Assembly (NCBI GenBank): GCA_032158125.1 | Contig: JASKOT010000019.1 | Location: 308,717 to 372,716, forward strand | Direction of reading: 5' to 3' | DNA: 64,000 nucleotides | Source of the DNA: Papiliotrema nemorosa | Taxonomy: Eukaryota > Basidiomycota > Tremellomycetes > Tremellales > Rhynchogastremaceae | Shown here: piece after piece, positions 46,501 through 58,818 of the stretch | Position numbering within the stretch: position 1 is the stretch's first letter | How the letters are laid out: each line of letters begins with the position of its first letter | Program-made: the position numbers and the translations under genes | Notes under the pieces: generated by a model | Databases searched by the model: none | Told to the model about the DNA's origin: nothing | The model's input: the letters and a program-made list of their open reading frames with translations, nothing else

Positions 46501-47105
46501 CGAGCATGCTCCACTCGCTTTATCAGTCGGCCCGCCTTGCGCAACTCTCTCACTCGAGCTTTCGTTTTCGGGTCGTGGAGCTCGAGGATATTCTCCAGTG
46601 CATTTGCATCGGCCTTTTTCTGCATGAACATGCCGTGACGGATTTTGGGTGCTTCTTCTTGTTGGTTATCGCCAGTATAGGTAGAATGCCACGGTCGATG
46701 CAAATGAGGGGGTATAGTTGTACGGTGAACGCTAGCTGGGGTATCCTCGTCTCGAGTAGCTCCTCCTACCTTGGGCTGCATCTTGATACCCTTCATCCAG
46801 CCTTTGATCTTGTCATCCGCTGAGGTATGCTTGACTCCTTCCCCGGATCGCAGCGGTTTGTAGGCATCGTTCAGCATGCGTAGAACCGCATCGGGCATGA
46901 CCTCGTCTCCCATCCAAATGGGACCTTGGGTCAATCGAAGATGATCGCGGGTTGAGCGTTTCGATGTCTCGCGCTCCTCCTCCTCGACGGCATCCTGGAA
47001 TAATCGAGCCGATCCGGTTGATTCGGAGGAGGTTGATGCCGATCGAATGACGGGTAAGATGACTCGAACAACCGAGGCTGTCATACCACCTCGTTGGACA
47101 AGCAT
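43526..47105 (-). CDS. DUF1992 (DNAJC28-like) domain joined to ADCK2/Cqd1-type UbiB kinase
   Basis: ATG 47105 (MLVQRGGMTASVVRVILPVI, presequence-like). Residues from about 35: ARLFQDAVEEEERE, WMGDEVMPDAVLRMLNDAYK with PLRSGEG, then REGALDYKLG, VRAWAGLVEDRIQRAK, GLFNVMKGKGQPIARDPEAG and NRIIKRQGALPPWIELQ. This is the DUF1992 co-chaperone family without a J domain. Without any stop (one frame, 44443-46110) it runs through a linker with a membrane helix (GIALLVIAGIGIGSFVYF) into an ABC1/UbiB kinase: GPSFIKLGQWAASRADLFP, GAIAQVYKAEL, AIKVLHP, HGDLHPGN (across introns) and FIDAGLV. Last exon LWVWMEAREVAGEASA ends at 43526. ADCK2/Cqd1 proteins sit in the inner mitochondrial membrane and affect coenzyme Q and lipid distribution. 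An internal ATG (45645) also looks like a presequence start, so two overlapping genes remain possible. Confidence 0.85.
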
Positions 47106-47169
47106 GGCTGACCGGAAGACACAACGGCACTCCTCCGTCAGACGGTCGATTCGGACAATGTTGACAAGA

Positions 47170-47184
47170 GGGGGGGGGGGGGGG
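47170..47184. repeat. Poly-G tract (15 nt)
   Basis: An uninterrupted G run lies in the divergent region between the DUF1992-ADCK2 gene and the desaturase. It may form a G-quadruplex or be length-variable, and may be a sequencing-error site. Confidence 0.9.
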
Positions 47185-47223
47185 TAAAGGGTACGAGGTG
47201 ACGATGCCACTCCAATAGGTTGG

Positions 47224-47231
47224 TCACGTGA
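47224..47231. promoter_or_regulatory. E-box TCACGTGA in divergent promoter
   Basis: A perfect palindrome with CACGTG core, 117 bp before the desaturase ATG and 119 bp before the DUF1992-ADCK2 ATG. In fungi it is bound by Cbf1-, Tye7- or SREBP-type bHLH factors. Its place upstream of a lipid enzyme fits SREBP-like control, but this is inferred. Confidence 0.4.
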
Positions 47232-47347
47232 TAAACCCGGGTGGCGAGATCGACGCGTCGGAAATGTCCGCCTTCTCAGCGCGCTCTGAGCTATTTTCCT
47301 CCCAGTGAGGCTCACACTCTACCTGAACATCGTGTACTCTGTTCCCG

Positions 47348-49105
47348 ATGTCCGTTCGACCCTTGCTGTCTAGACAGCAGGTAGCAGAGAAGATTTGCTC
47401 TGGCTCGCTCCTTATCATCTACAAGAACCAGGTCGTCAACGCCACCCCTTGGGCCAAGCACCATCCTGGGGGCCACCTCGCCTTGTTGCACTTTGTCGGT
47501 CGTGATGCTACAGACGAGTTTGAGGCATATCATTCCGACTCTGCTCGTGCGAGAATGCTTAGGATGGTCATAGGCAGGATAGAAGCCGACGAACTTGGCT
47601 GGCTGCCGCTCACACCTCCGATCGCCTTGGGTCTTGTACCCCATATCGACGGTCGGGCTGGTCATTGGATGAAGGAAGGTCAGGTCGCTCTCGGCAGCGA
47701 CATCAAGTCGACCGATGACGCTCCGGTCGTCCTACATCCCTCGCACCTCGAACCGCCGCCGAGCAGTGTCGATAGACGGCAAGAAAAACTCCGGTCGGTC
47801 GCATATCAAGATTTGAAGTGTCGGGTGGAAGCCGCGGGATTATTCAAAAGGCCAGGACCTTTGGCTGGCTATGGCGGAGACCTGGTGAGATACATATTAC
47901 TGGCGACTATTGCCTTCGGTCTGCACTTGAGGTGAGTCGACGGAAAACCCCGCTCGTCCTATGCTTGCACTCGATCGCTCAAAAACAGAACATCAGGATG
48001 GATGGGGCAAATGACTTCGGCGGTCTTCTTGGGGCTATTCTATCATCAACTGACATGTACGCAGACATTGTGATCCGTTCCAAGCTGAGAACAGTCTTGG
48101 CACATGACCTCGGTCATACAGGGGTCACTGGCGATTGGTGGTGGGACCGCGTGCTGGGGCGGGTTGTCGCAGGCTGGATAGGTGGACTGAGTTTGGGCTG
48201 GTGGTGCGACGTGAGTGAGACGGTTGATCGGACTGACAATTCAGAACCATAACATTCATCACTGTGAGCGCTTCGAAGAGTTTCGCTCACTCTAGTGGTC
48301 ACAAACCATCCGGAACACGATCCCGATATCCAACACATCCCATTCTTCGCAATCACCAAGGAATTCTTCGGCAGCTTGTGGTCGACATATTACAAACGGG
48401 TCATGGCGCTCGATACTTTCGCAAAGATGATGATACCTCTGCAACACAAGATCTACTACGTCGTGTTGTCTCTCGCTCGGTTCAATTTGTACGCCAACTC
48501 CTACACGTATCTTTTCGGAAGCAAGCCAAAACGAGACGGCTTTTGGCGATTTGAATTGGCTGGTATAGCATTCTTTTGGCTGTACTTTGGCTCCATGCTC
48601 TACTCATTGCCAAGCCTATCCATGCGTGTGGGCTATCTCTTGGCCAGCCACATAGCATCAAGTCCGGTTCACGTGCAAGTAAGCCCAGAGGACGACCGAC
48701 GCTCACGCAGATCGTACTCTCTCACTTTGCATGTCCCACCGACGACCTCGGTCCGGCCGAATCATTTGCCTCGAGACAGCTGCGGACGACAATGGATGTG
48801 GCTTGTTCACCCGAAGTGGAATTCATACACGGTGGTTTGCACCTGCAAGTCACACATCACTTGTTCCCCCGCATGCCTCGGCATCAATTGCGAAAAGCCA
48901 GTATGCTGGTCAAGCAATACTGTCAAGAACAAGATATCGTTTACCGGGAGCATGGTTTCATCGAGGGGTCAGAATTCAGATTCGCTGCTGTGCTCGATGG
49001 CTGACGGACAGTAATCGTCAAGTGTTGCGAGTCTTGGAGGATGTTGCGAATCAACTGAGCTTTATCAAGACAGTCGCTGACGCGGAGGTGAACAAGCTAC
49101 ACTAG
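47348..49105 (+). CDS. Delta8-sphingolipid desaturase with cytochrome b5 domain
   Basis: ATG 47348 (MSVRPLLSRQQVAEKICSGS). N-terminal cytochrome b5 domain: heme ligands in HHPGGHLALLHFVG and DEFEAYHSD. The desaturase part has membrane helices (YILLATIAFGLHLR joined to TSGWMGQMTSAVFLGLFYHQ) and the three His boxes: HDLGHTG, NHNIHH with TNHPEHDPDIQH next, and QVTHH within GGLHLQVTHHLFPRMPRHQL. The last intron (about 48966-49010) joins HGFIEG to NRQVLRVLEDVANQLSF, ending at TAG 49103-49105. The enzyme inserts the delta8 double bond in long-chain bases of glucosylceramides in the ER, a fungal virulence and membrane trait. Delta8 versus another front-end position rests on family resemblance. Confidence 0.93.
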
Positions 49106-49249
49106 AAGTATTGTTAGAGAACTAGAGGGGGATCCGTCTTCGTATCTGTCAAATGTGTATGATAGGGGATCGTCATGTGGAGACTCCGCGCCCTCGGCGT
49201 TATTCGCCACCCGTCATTGCTGTCCCATTTGTCCCCGCCGTCGTCACGA

Positions 49250-49271
49250 CCCCCCCCCCCCCCCCCCCCCC
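49250..49271. repeat. Poly-C tract (22 nt)
   Basis: An unbroken C run ends 46 bp before the SEC18 ATG, in its promoter or 5' leader. Length may vary and the assembly may be unreliable here. Confidence 0.9.
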
Positions 49272-49317
49272 GGTGCTAGATGAGTGGTCCCAGGCGATAC
49301 AACCCATCCTGCCTGCC

Positions 49318-52170
<2,853 letters not shown>

Positions 52171-52229
52171 CGAGCGCGACGTGATCAGTTTCAGAAGTCT
52201 TTTCAGATGTATCATTCTCTTGTTACTTC

Positions 52230-53600
52230 ATGACCGCGATCAGTCCAACAGACGAGGAGCTCGTGCCCATCGTTCGAGACATACGCACCTCGCATCCAGA
52301 TTTAGGAGCAGTCAAACTATTGTCGCAACTCAGAGCGGTTCAACCAAGATGGACCATCTCCGAGAAACGACTACGCAAAATACTTCAATCCATCACTGTT
52401 TCGACCAGCGAACCGGGTCTCCTAGCTGAGACCCATCTCGACCCAACGCTCTCGGTGACCGAGACTGCGCCCAAAGTCAAAGCTCGCTTATTTGGAGGCG
52501 AGAAGGGAAAAGGGCTGGTTGCAAAGGAGAGGATCCATGAAGGCGAGGTGCTTTGGCAGGAAGAGCCTTGGATCGTAACCGCGGATAGGTGAATGTCCTG
52601 CGGTTGGCGTCAGCTCACCCTAGCTCATTATGGAACCTCCTGCTACAGCAAGAAATGTGCGCGCAATGCTTTACCCTCTTCAACCAGAGAAACCCGCCCC
52701 TGTCTGTTGGCTGCCCCAACTGCGACAGTGCGCATTTCTGCAATCGGTTGTGCCTTGCCAAAGCACAATCATCGGCGCATCACCCGTTACTCTGTCCCGG
52801 TCAGAATCCTGGAGCGCTGGAATTGCTTGTATACATACATAAGACCGGCAGTCGACATCTTGAAGCAGTGGCCAAGATGATAGCCAAATGGAGAGGAGAA
52901 AGGGAGTGGGGATCGGATGCAAGTCTTGTGGAGCAGCGGGTCTGGAGCTTCGCAAGGGTGAACGTTGAGCAAAAGCAAAAAGAAAGAAGGGAATGGTCAG
53001 TTGTTCGAAGGGGGTCCAGCTTATTGCTTAGGGAGATGACTGGCGAAATGCAGCAAAAGGAGTGGACAGAGTCCCATATGCTACTGCTCAATGCCCTCAA
53101 CCCACCCAAGAGCTCGAAACACCACAGATCGTTTCAAAAGCTCCTCTCACGTCACAGCAGAAATCCGCTTCAACCTCTCACCTCTGAGGAGGAGGAGCGA
53201 TGGTACTCGTCGTCCAGCTACCTCGAATTACTCGGTCTCGCGAGTCTAAATCAAGAAGATTCAGGGGGATTGTATGCCCTGCACGCCCACATAAATCATT
53301 CATGCGAACCAAACCTCATGGTAAGTACTTTGGAGCATCAACATCTGACAATAGGCGCGGAATTTGCCTAAGAGCTTCGTTCCACCCACTGATCTGCCCT
53401 GTTCTCCACCACCTCCCAACGGCTCGGGCGTCCGAGGCACCAACAAGTTGACCATAATGGCGCGTCGGAGAATCAATCCAGGCGAGGAGTTGACTTTACC
53501 ATATGTCAATTTCCAGTTAGAACGGGATGATCGAAGACGGATGTTGCGCGAATTGTATGGTTTCTGGTGTTCGTGTCCCAGATGTTTGCGCGAGAAGTGA
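52230..53600 (+). CDS. SET5: SET-domain methyltransferase, SET5/SMYD-like
   Basis: ATG 52230 (MTAISPTDEELVPIVRDIRT). The SET domain starts at KARLFGGEKGKGLVAKERIH (about residue 90). A 35-nt intron (about 52589-52623) leads to a MYND-type zinc insert: CAQCFTLF, CPNCDSAHFCNRLC and HHPLLCPG. The SET core ends with LYALHAHINHSCEPNLM (the NHS-C SAM motif), an intron, then GTNKLTIMARRRINPGEEL with LPYVNF. The post-SET CSCPRCLREK closes the protein (TGA 53598-53600). Yeast Set5 methylates histone H4 at Lys5, 8 and 12. Family membership is firm; Set5 is the likeliest fungal orthologue. Stop codon lies 2 bp from that of the opposing gene. Confidence 0.88.
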
Positions 53601-53602
53601 TG

Positions 53603-54638
53603 TTATAATGATCGTACTCCCCTTGTGTCCGGCACTGGCTCGGCGGCAGACGTGCGTTCTAGACGTCGCAGGGTGCCCTGAAGGTCTGCGCGAAGGTCTT
53701 CCCTAAAGCAAAGCATTATGGAATCCGGGTACACGGCGGGGACGTGCTCGTACGCGTGCGGAAGTTCGACAGCTTCCCCGAAGAGTGGTTGCCCTATGTT
53801 GTACCGCCTGCGGTTTCTTACAGCTTCGACAAGTGAAATCAAGCGCTGTATATCCGTGCTCGGCACATTTTTCTCAATCCTCTCTAGGATAGTCACCAGT
53901 CTCGCAAGCACAGGCTCGTGCAGTCCAAAAGACGATGTGGTGACCAAAAGCGGCTTTAGGGCGTCTGCCTGATGAGTTTCAAGAAGATTCCGGGCTACTG
54001 ACCTTCATCGTTACCAGCCAGGGAAAAAGCATCCGATGCAGCGACAGCTATGCCACAAGACTGTCCCTTCCACTGGCTAGATTAGTCCATAAACTTCGGT
54101 ATGAGTACTGCTGAAAGACTAACAGCGCTTTCGCTGAATCGAGCCAGACGAACGGCATTCTCGACGTCTTGCACGTTCAATGCTGCACGTAAACCAGTAT
54201 CCAACAGTTCCTTGTTGAGACCCGCATTCAATTTCACAAGTGGATCCAAGGAGCGCATCACGATTTTGAGTGCTTTGTCAAAATTCCCCTGGTGATAAAG
54301 TGAAGAGGCGAGATATTCTGGATGTGAGCATAATTGACCTAGAAGTGCTACTGCACGGCTGACCGAGCCTTTGCTTGTCTATCTTCGGCTTGTCTGCGAC
54401 CTGCCTCGCGTCGTTCTCAAGACTACTCTGGAAAGAATCAGTGATATTTAGGTCCCCGACTTACCCCTCGCTCTGTATATGCGTGTTCTGGGTGATACTC
54501 AGTCTTTGACCGCTCGACTGCCGCTTGTATCCGTTGCTTGCGTATCGCACTCTTGTCAATCGTTTCCACTTCTGATGCCTCGGCCTCCTTGTCATCTGTG
54601 AGGGCGATAGACAGGTAATTGGAGGTGGTTGCTTCCAT
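53603..54638 (-). CDS. Hypothetical helical protein, function unknown
   Basis: ATG 54638 (MEATTSNYLSIALTDDKEAE). An intron of uncertain length follows RG; the second exon reads VSRAVALLGQLCSHPEYLAS, then QGNFDKALKIVMRSLDPLVK and NVQDVENAVRLARFSESA. Further introns lead to GQSCGIAVAASDAFSLAGND and the last exon LKPLLVTTSSFGLHEPVLAR to the stop at 53603-53605. The repeated helix pairs resemble a TPR/alpha-solenoid. About 280 residues. No family recognised. The stop lies two bases from the SET5 stop on the other strand, so their 3' ends must overlap in RNA. Confidence 0.65.
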
Positions 54639-54723
54639 GACGAAAAAGCAAAAGAAGACAGCGAAATCAGCGAAAACTGTAATGATCCTTTAGATATCCA
54701 TTGCCTCAAGGATCCCGTTACTC

Positions 54724-55794
54724 ATGGACACAATTCCATCGACATCGTCCCAGCCGTCTGCTGATCCGGTTCGATGCCGACTTCTCGGACCAGTCGCGCT
54801 GGTGGTGCAAGCTATCAGTATGTACAGAGGGATTTTATCGTCGCATCTAGTCGTCGAAGCTGATACTGCCCAGTGGGTGTTATAGTTGTCGCCTCCCTTG
54901 TCATCAAGAGACACTATGAGAAGCGTAAACGGCCTTGGAGGATATGGATTTGGGACGTCAGCAAACAACTATTCGGTCAAGCGGTCCTGCACGGCCTCAA
55001 CCTACTGGTCAGCCCAAAGTCGTGCTCAGAACACTTCATACTGAAAGCCATAGATTTCTGATCAAATCGCATTCGTAGCTGACAACAACCCATGCTTCCT
55101 ATATTTCCTCAATGTTCTGATCGATACCACGCTTGGTGAGATGCTGATCGTCTTGAGCAAAGAAACAATCACGCTGATAGTCAAGGTGTCATCGTCCTTT
55201 ACATTGCGCTTCGAGGTTTCACTTGGCTGTTCTCGGTCTACCTCGGTAAGGTAGGCTTCGAGAGTGGGGAGTACGGGATACCTCCAAATCCATATTTGTG
55301 AGAAAATGGGCGTCTATCAAGCTGATGCCAGCTGGTGGAAGCAGCTTCTACCATATACATTGGCAGTCATCTCACTCAAAGTCGTTGCCCTCCTCCCGCT
55401 TCTTCTTCCTGCGACCTCGACTGCTCTTCTCAGCTTTGCTCACCTCGCGCTCGATTATCTCCCGTCCGCATTACAGGTAGTGTTCGCCATGGCTCTATTT
55501 CCCATCATCATGAACGTGTTCCAATTCTGTGTGGTGGACCAGATCATCAAATCATCACAAGGTAGCGACAAGAATGACGCAGAGCGCTCAAACCTGGACT
55601 ACTCCAGGATTCCCCTATGCGACGTGGAGACATCTGGGGCATCCACAGAGCTGGGAAGCACTGGTGTGCAAAGATATGCGTTCGCCGATTATGCGCCGGA
55701 ACAGCAGCATGATAGACAGCAGTCCACGGTCATCTGGTTTCATGAACCTAGCCGAGATCGAAGATCCCGTTATGGTATTGTCCAAGTCGGCTAG
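54724..55794 (+). CDS. Vacuolar membrane protein, STIMATE/TMEM110 family
   Basis: ATG 54724 (MDTIPSTSSQPSADPVRCRL). Exons join as LLGPVALVVQAIMGVIVVAS (helix 1), then KRKRPWRIWIWDVSKQLFGQ with AVLHGLNLL, ISDQIAFVADNNPCFLYFLN with IDTTLG, and VIVLYIALRGFTWLFSVYLG. Further exons give YQADASWWKQLLPYTLAVIS, VVALLPLLLPA and MALFPIIMNVFQFCVVDQII. Five or so membrane helices and the CxWYF-like core match fungal YPL162C vacuolar proteins; animal STIMATE controls ER-plasma membrane calcium contacts. The tail is disordered. Ending at 55794 is the simple reading; a +1 shift by an extra intron would end at 55822 with a more typical acidic tail. Function in fungi is not known. Confidence 0.88.
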
Positions 55795-56070
55795 TAGAAG
55801 AGAAAGCAGCGATACCGAGTGAGATATCCTGTGAGATATTCTGTCTGTCAATTGCAGACGATCGGGATGACGGTGCTTGTAATCTGGCAAGTTGTAGATA
55901 ATGTACTCGAGTACTCTAGCGTATTCTTATGCAAATCGTCTGAAATCCCATCGACGCTGCATTCTGTCAACAATCACCAGAAAGCGACTTAGCGACATTT
56001 TATTCACAGGGCGTCTATCGCTGTCGATCGGGAGAGGTTTCCCGTTGCAGGCCTCTCTGGCCTATTCTCG

Positions 56071-57844
56071 ATGGGGGGCAGCAGCATGGGAAGTCCCAGG
56101 ACTTTGTCCTTCTTTGACACCTCTGCAACCTCTCCTGGGCCATCCCCCGCACCTCGTTGGACGCCCCCGAAACCTCCGGTCATCCCTTCGCCCCTATCGC
56201 TTTCCCGTGCATCCAGTAAAACGAGGCAAAGGTATCATACGCGGCAGCTACCTTCCCCCATCGCAACCACCTCCCACACTGCCGAGCTGCTGTCCCCTCT
56301 TCACCAATCCCCGTCCCATCCTGCCCCGGGCTGGCGGCCTCCCTCGCCATCGTCGTCCGAGAACATTCAACACCGCTTTTTTCCCACACCGACCTACCTT
56401 CTAGGCCAAGGTCGCTACGCAACTGTCTACCTGGCATCGTACAAAGGGAAAGAACGCGAAACACCCTGGAAATTATGCGCGGCGAAACAAATGACGGCTG
56501 ATCGAGAATCGCAAACACTTGGACTGCGCGAAGCCTTCTTCCTCCAGCGATTGGCCGACCCCTCGGCTATAGGGAGCGTCTATGTGATCAAACTCATCGC
56601 TGTCAAGGAGGACGCACAGAGGCGCGCCCCTCAGCACTTTCGGACATCTTCTGATGCGCTGGACGAGAGTCCAAGATCTCGCGGACTGGTGCGCCAACGT
56701 AGCTCCACTCTAGCCACAGACGCATCTCTGTCTTCTTCGCCCTCTCTGCCTGCTTTAGCTCAAGCGGCTCGTGCGGCTGCGACTCCGTCCACATCTCGCC
56801 TTGTTCTACTTCTAGAGCATGCACCCTTGGGAACCATGGACCGCCTTCTAAGAACCAGCCCAGACCTCGTGGGCAAAGCTATATGGGAGCAGTGGGCAAG
56901 GCAAAGCGTGGAGGCCTTGGCATGGGTGCATTGTAGAGGCGTCATTCACGCCGACGTGAAGCCAGGCAATCTTCTGGTGTGTACGAAAAGGGGGAACGGG
57001 CTGACCGCAGGTCACAGATAAATTGAATCTTCGCCTTTCGGACTTCGGTAGCAGCCTTTTGGTTCACCCTTCGCACCCACCGACCGACGGAGTTGGACTA
57101 GGCACCTTGCCCTTTTCTCCTCCCGAGCTTGTCGCATCGTGCCACGCCTTCTCTTTCCCAATCGACATCTTCGCCTTGGGCGCAACTCTGTACCAGTGCA
57201 TCACGGGAAGAGAGCCGTACCGGGGATGCCGATCGATTGAAATCATGCACCACGTTCGGAAAGGAGACCTGTGGGAGTGGGAAGAGAGGGTCAGGATTGG
57301 TCGAGTCGGATCGGAGTATCAGGAAGGAGAAAGTCCGTACCCCTCCGCTTCGCGAGAGGTCTCTACCGAAGGGGTAAAACGGGGTGGCTCGTTGCGTATC
57401 CCAGCACTCAGCGCTCCGCGGCCGAGTCTTGTTCGAATGTCGTCAGCCGAGTCGCTCAAAGCGTCGCACGACGCATCGCGTGGCATAGATTCTCCAGCTG
57501 GTATAAAGCTGTGGGCAGGCTGGGCGCGACAGACAGGAAGTCCCGGTCCACTAGCGGCGCTGCTGGGTGATGACTATTCTTCGGAAGACGATCGAGTGGA
57601 TGAGTTGATGGATCTTGGGCAGCCGACATCAGACATCGATTTCAAGCCGAATAGTTGTGCCGCGAAAACGTATCTGGACGGGTCTCCAGTAATGTCATTC
57701 CTTCAAGGCGAAGAGACGGTAACGGAAGAGATTCGCGAGGTTTTGCGGGACATGGTGGATCGAGATCCACAGAACCGCCCTACGGCAGATGAGCTGCTGG
57801 AGTTGTGGGACCAATTAGGCGTCGGACGCCGCATCAAGCGCTGA
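56071..57844 (+). CDS. Protein kinase, non-RD, unclassified
   Basis: ATG 56071 (MGGSSMGSPRTLSFFDTSAT) after a promoter of 276 bp. A Pro/Ser-rich N-terminus of about 105 residues precedes the kinase domain: YLLGQGRYATVYLA (glycine loop), CAAKQM (catalytic Lys), a Ser-rich insert, LVLLLEHAPLGTMDRLL, then HADVKPGNLLV, a 30-nt-class intron near 56979-57011, and LNLRLSDFGSS. The APE region reads GTLPFSPPELV, then DIFALGATLYQCITGREPY. A second large insert separates this from DMVDRDPQNRPTADELLELW. The catalytic loop has HAD rather than HRD, so regulation by activation-loop phosphate through that Arg is absent. All residues for catalysis are present. Substrate and group are unknown. Convergent with the next gene (22 bp). 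Confidence 0.88.
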
Positions 57845-57866
57845 GACTTGTAATCCTAGTTGACTA

Positions 57867-58538
57867 TCAGTTGTGATTATTCATTTGTGTTGTTTTCGAG
57901 ACTGTTGCGAAAAGATCGTCAATGGCATCTGCCTTGCGTCGCTTCTTCCGACTAGGTGCATCCGCTGTTGAGAGCTGCGACTGCAAGGTTTGAGGTTCCG
58001 CCGATCGTGCCGCCTCACTCTTTGCGAGATCTCCAATCCCACCCAGATTGACCTTCTGCCCAATCGCGGGATCGTCTGTCGACAAGGGATTCCGAAGCGC
58101 AAGCCCTGGAATATGTACTGCGCTTACGTCCATCTGGCATGGTGTGGAGTCCACAGTGTGTGACTGCGCGATGTGTCCTGCGAGCGTCGCCAGACGAGCA
58201 TATATTCCCAATAAAACGGTGTGAAGCGGAAGAAAGTGTCGAAGCTGTACAATTTGATAAGACAGCAAGCTTGCAGATGTGACAGCTTTTTGTAGCTGGA
58301 AGATCAGCGATTCGAAGGGAGGAGGAGGGCCTACTTGAAAAACGATCCTCTGAATTTGCACAGACGGCACGGATTCGGGGTGACCTAAATCAGACGCAAG
58401 TCGCCAAACGAGCCGATGGACCTGTAGCATTTTCGCAAGGAAACCTTGAGCTCGATGCTGGTGCTTTGCACGCTGATGCAATGCTCGAAGTATCTGTGCC
58501 TCTGCTCGTAGATGAGAATCGAGTGTCGAGTGTGGCAT
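57867..58538 (-). CDS. RNase MRP subunit RMP1/NEPRO-like nucleolar protein
   Basis: A single exon from ATG 58538 (MPHSTLDSHLRAEAQILRAL), 223 residues. The helical signature ILRALHQRAKHQHRAQGFLA matches the start of the Rmp1/NEPRO domain, where a conserved K-x-QHR core is typical. More helices follow (LPLHTVLLGIYARLATLAGH). The C-terminal basic-acidic motif RKKRRKADAIDDLFATV is also found at the ends of this family. RMP1 binds the RNase MRP RNA complex and helps pre-rRNA processing in the nucleolus. The assignment rests on these two motifs, so it is likely but not certain. Confidence 0.7.
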   Translation of the reverse strand: MPHSTLDSHLRAEAQILRALHQRAKHQHRAQGFLAKMLQVHRLVWRLASDLGHPESVPSVQIQRIVFQVGPPPPFESLIFQLQKAVTSASLLSYQIVQLRHFLPLHTVLLGIYARLATLAGHIAQSHTVDSTPCQMDVSAVHIPGLALRNPLSTDDPAIGQKVNLGGIGDLAKSEAARSAEPQTLQSQLSTADAPSRKKRRKADAIDDLFATVSKTTQMNNHN

Positions 58539-58818
58539 GGCCTAGATCGTTGATGAGAAGATAGCAATTCCAAGAAAAAAAAAGAAAGAGAACAGAGGAT
58601 CTGAAACGTGTACCTCACGACTTGCTTGCAACAACGGGAGAGCGCTTCAAACATCATCCTCCTTTCTATCCCTTCAACATCCACGCTCTACTCGAATCAG
58701 TGGACACATTCATCACAGAAATACTGGCGTAGCTCAAACCAATCTGACGAGGTCGCACAATAGACATGACCTGAGTATCTGGTTACCCCGTGATCGTCCT
58801 TCGTAACTCATCAAGCCA

